DNA of 64,000 nucleotides. Origin: Streptomyces sp. DvalAA-14. Its GTDB lineage: Bacteria; Actinomycetota; Actinomycetes; Streptomycetales; Streptomycetaceae. Location: NCBI RefSeq assembly GCF_900091855.1, contig NZ_FMCH01000413.1, positions 62,001-126,000 on the forward strand, in the 5' to 3' direction. The position numbers and the translations under genes are program-made. Below the pieces are notes generated by a model. It was not told the DNA's origin. It made no database searches and worked only from the letters and a program-made list of their open reading frames with translations. Positions 63,217-64,000 of this stretch are shown here, in pieces; position 1 is the first letter of the stretch, and each line of letters starts with the position of its first letter.

Positions 63217-63492
63217 GCACACCGCAGCATAGCCGGGACCCGGGGGTGGGTCCGAGTCGAATCGGGGGTGGCGGGGTGTGCGGTAGAGGTCCGGGCGGAG
63301 CAGGGGGGTCGGGCGGGCGGAGGGGAGGTGGGTGGGGCGGTCGGGACGGCCCGCTGGGCAGCCCTCGATCCGCCCCTGATCCGCCCGCCCGGGGTCTGCT
63401 CGGGGCCTGCTCTGGCGGACCCCCGGGTGAAGTGGCGTCAGCCGCCAGCCCCCGGCCCTGGGCCACGCCCAAACCCCAGCCTCGCCGCCGGC

Positions 63493-63603
63493 CTCGGGCC
63501 ACGCCCAGCCCCCCGCCTCCCCGCCGGCCTCGGGCCCCGCCCAGCCCCCAACCTCGGGCCACGCCCAGCCCCCCGCCTCCCCGCCGGCCTCGGGCCCCGC
63601 CCC
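63493..63603. repeat. Two-copy 60-base tandem repeat
   Basis: CCTCGGGCCACGCCCAGCCC and the following bases are repeated exactly with a 60-base period (63493-63543 and 63553-63603). Very C-rich on this strand. Lies in the gene-free stretch 63217-63606 between the tRNA and the FG-GAP gene stop; a shorter related copy precedes it near 63460. Confidence 0.75.
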
Positions 63604-63606
63604 CGC

Positions 63607-64000
63607 TCAGAGGAGAACGCGGTACTGCTGCCACCCCGCCCCCAGCTTCACCCGCGGTGCGAACGTGCCGTCGGGCTTCGGGGCGTAGCGCCACAGGGTG
63701 CCGGTGGAGTCGCGGGCGACCAGGTCGGGGCGGCCGTCCGTCGTGAGGTCGCCCGGGGAGACGACGGCGTTGTAGGTGGTCCAGCCGGTGCCGACGCGGA
63801 CCCGGGGGGCGAAGGTGCCGTTGGCGCGGATGGTGAAGCGCCACAGGGTGCCGGTCGAGTCGCGGGCGTAGAGCTGGCCGGAGGAGCCGGTGAGGAGGTT
63901 GTAGGCGTTCCAGCCGGTGCCGATCTTCACCGGCGCGGTGAAGCCGCCCGCGTCGTTGTCGGCGTAGCGGAAGAGCGCGCCCGACGGGGTGCGGGCCAGC
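63607..64000 (-). CDS. FG-GAP/VCBS-repeat protein, C-terminal part (cut by window edge)
   Basis: 131 codons open to the window edge, stop at 63607-63609. Three tandem beta-propeller-like units of about 48 residues share ARDSTGTLWR and PRVRVGTGWTTYN-type text. These secreted repeat proteins are common in Streptomyces, often C-terminal to peptidases or hydrolases. The catalytic or N-terminal part lies outside the window. Confidence 0.88.
   Translation of the reverse strand, partial: LARTPSGALFRYADNDAGGFTAPVKIGTGWNAYNLLTGSSGQLYARDSTGTLWRFTIRANGTFAPRVRVGTGWTTYNAVVSPGDLTTDGRPDLVARDSTGTLWRYAPKPDGTFAPRVKLGAGWQQYRVLL

Overview
The window is high-GC actinobacterial DNA, almost certainly Streptomyces or a close relative. 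Pointers are the codon bias, GTG/TTG starts, a c-di-AMP (ydaO-type) riboswitch upstream of a cell-wall hydrolase, a DasR-like site upstream of a GH18 chitinase, and an actinomycete-style island in a tRNA-Lys gene.

Region 1 (about 0.3-19.7 kb) is a large multigene defence locus. Left arm, plus strand: a Vsr-like endonuclease and two cytosine-C5 methyltransferases, the first lacking the catalytic Cys and the second with it. Facing them on the minus strand is a coupled three-gene unit: an HTH-GHKL (MutL/MORC-like) ATPase, an unrecognised protein and a DUF6339-like protein. Diverging from that unit on the plus strand are a small basic protein, a giant sacsin-type GHKL plus SF2 helicase protein (interrupted by a one-base frameshift at an A6 run), a UvrD-like SF1 helicase, and the DISARM core pair DrmA (helicase) and DrmB (DUF1998). 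No DrmC phospholipase-D nuclease and no DrmD, DrmE or DrmMI is seen, so this is a DISARM-related assembly fused to a Vsr/MTase/GHKL system rather than a textbook DISARM locus. An array of TTGACA/TGTCAA half-sites lies in the divergent control region.

Region 2 (about 19.7-40 kb) is ordinary Streptomyces chromosome: an ABC-2-type membrane protein, GNAT, an SDR/TetR divergent pair with two matching operators, a riboswitch-controlled M23 peptidase (frameshifted), a Tat-exported amidase, DUF4240, a Zn-alcohol dehydrogenase, an NmrA-like protein, a secreted GH2 glycosidase, a holin-like protein, a methyltransferase, a VOC protein and a secreted GH18 chitinase.

Region 3 (about 40.1-63.2 kb) is a hot spot at tRNA-Lys(TTT). 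The intact tRNA is at 63144-63216 (minus strand). A 45-bp copy of its 3' part at 42578-42622 delimits a 20.6-kb island carrying a tyrosine integrase, a broken excisionase-like gene, a DUF3631 replication-type ATPase, XRE and HATPase regulators, a coupled radical-SAM / P-loop kinase / phosphomutase-like / phosphatase operon, a NUDIX protein, a frameshifted phosphotransferase and, between integrase and tRNA, cargo of lower GC: a PIN-domain protein and a 1483-aa STAND-type NTPase with a putative nuclease N-terminus. A decayed IS5-like element lies beside the tRNA. A degenerate third att-like copy at about 40.15 kb indicates an older integration at the same target. The window ends in the C-terminal part of an FG-GAP/VCBS repeat protein.

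Several genes carry single-base frameshifts (about 12.42, 24.79, 50.86 and 53.13 kb). These are either real decay or assembly indels and should be checked before these genes are called dead.
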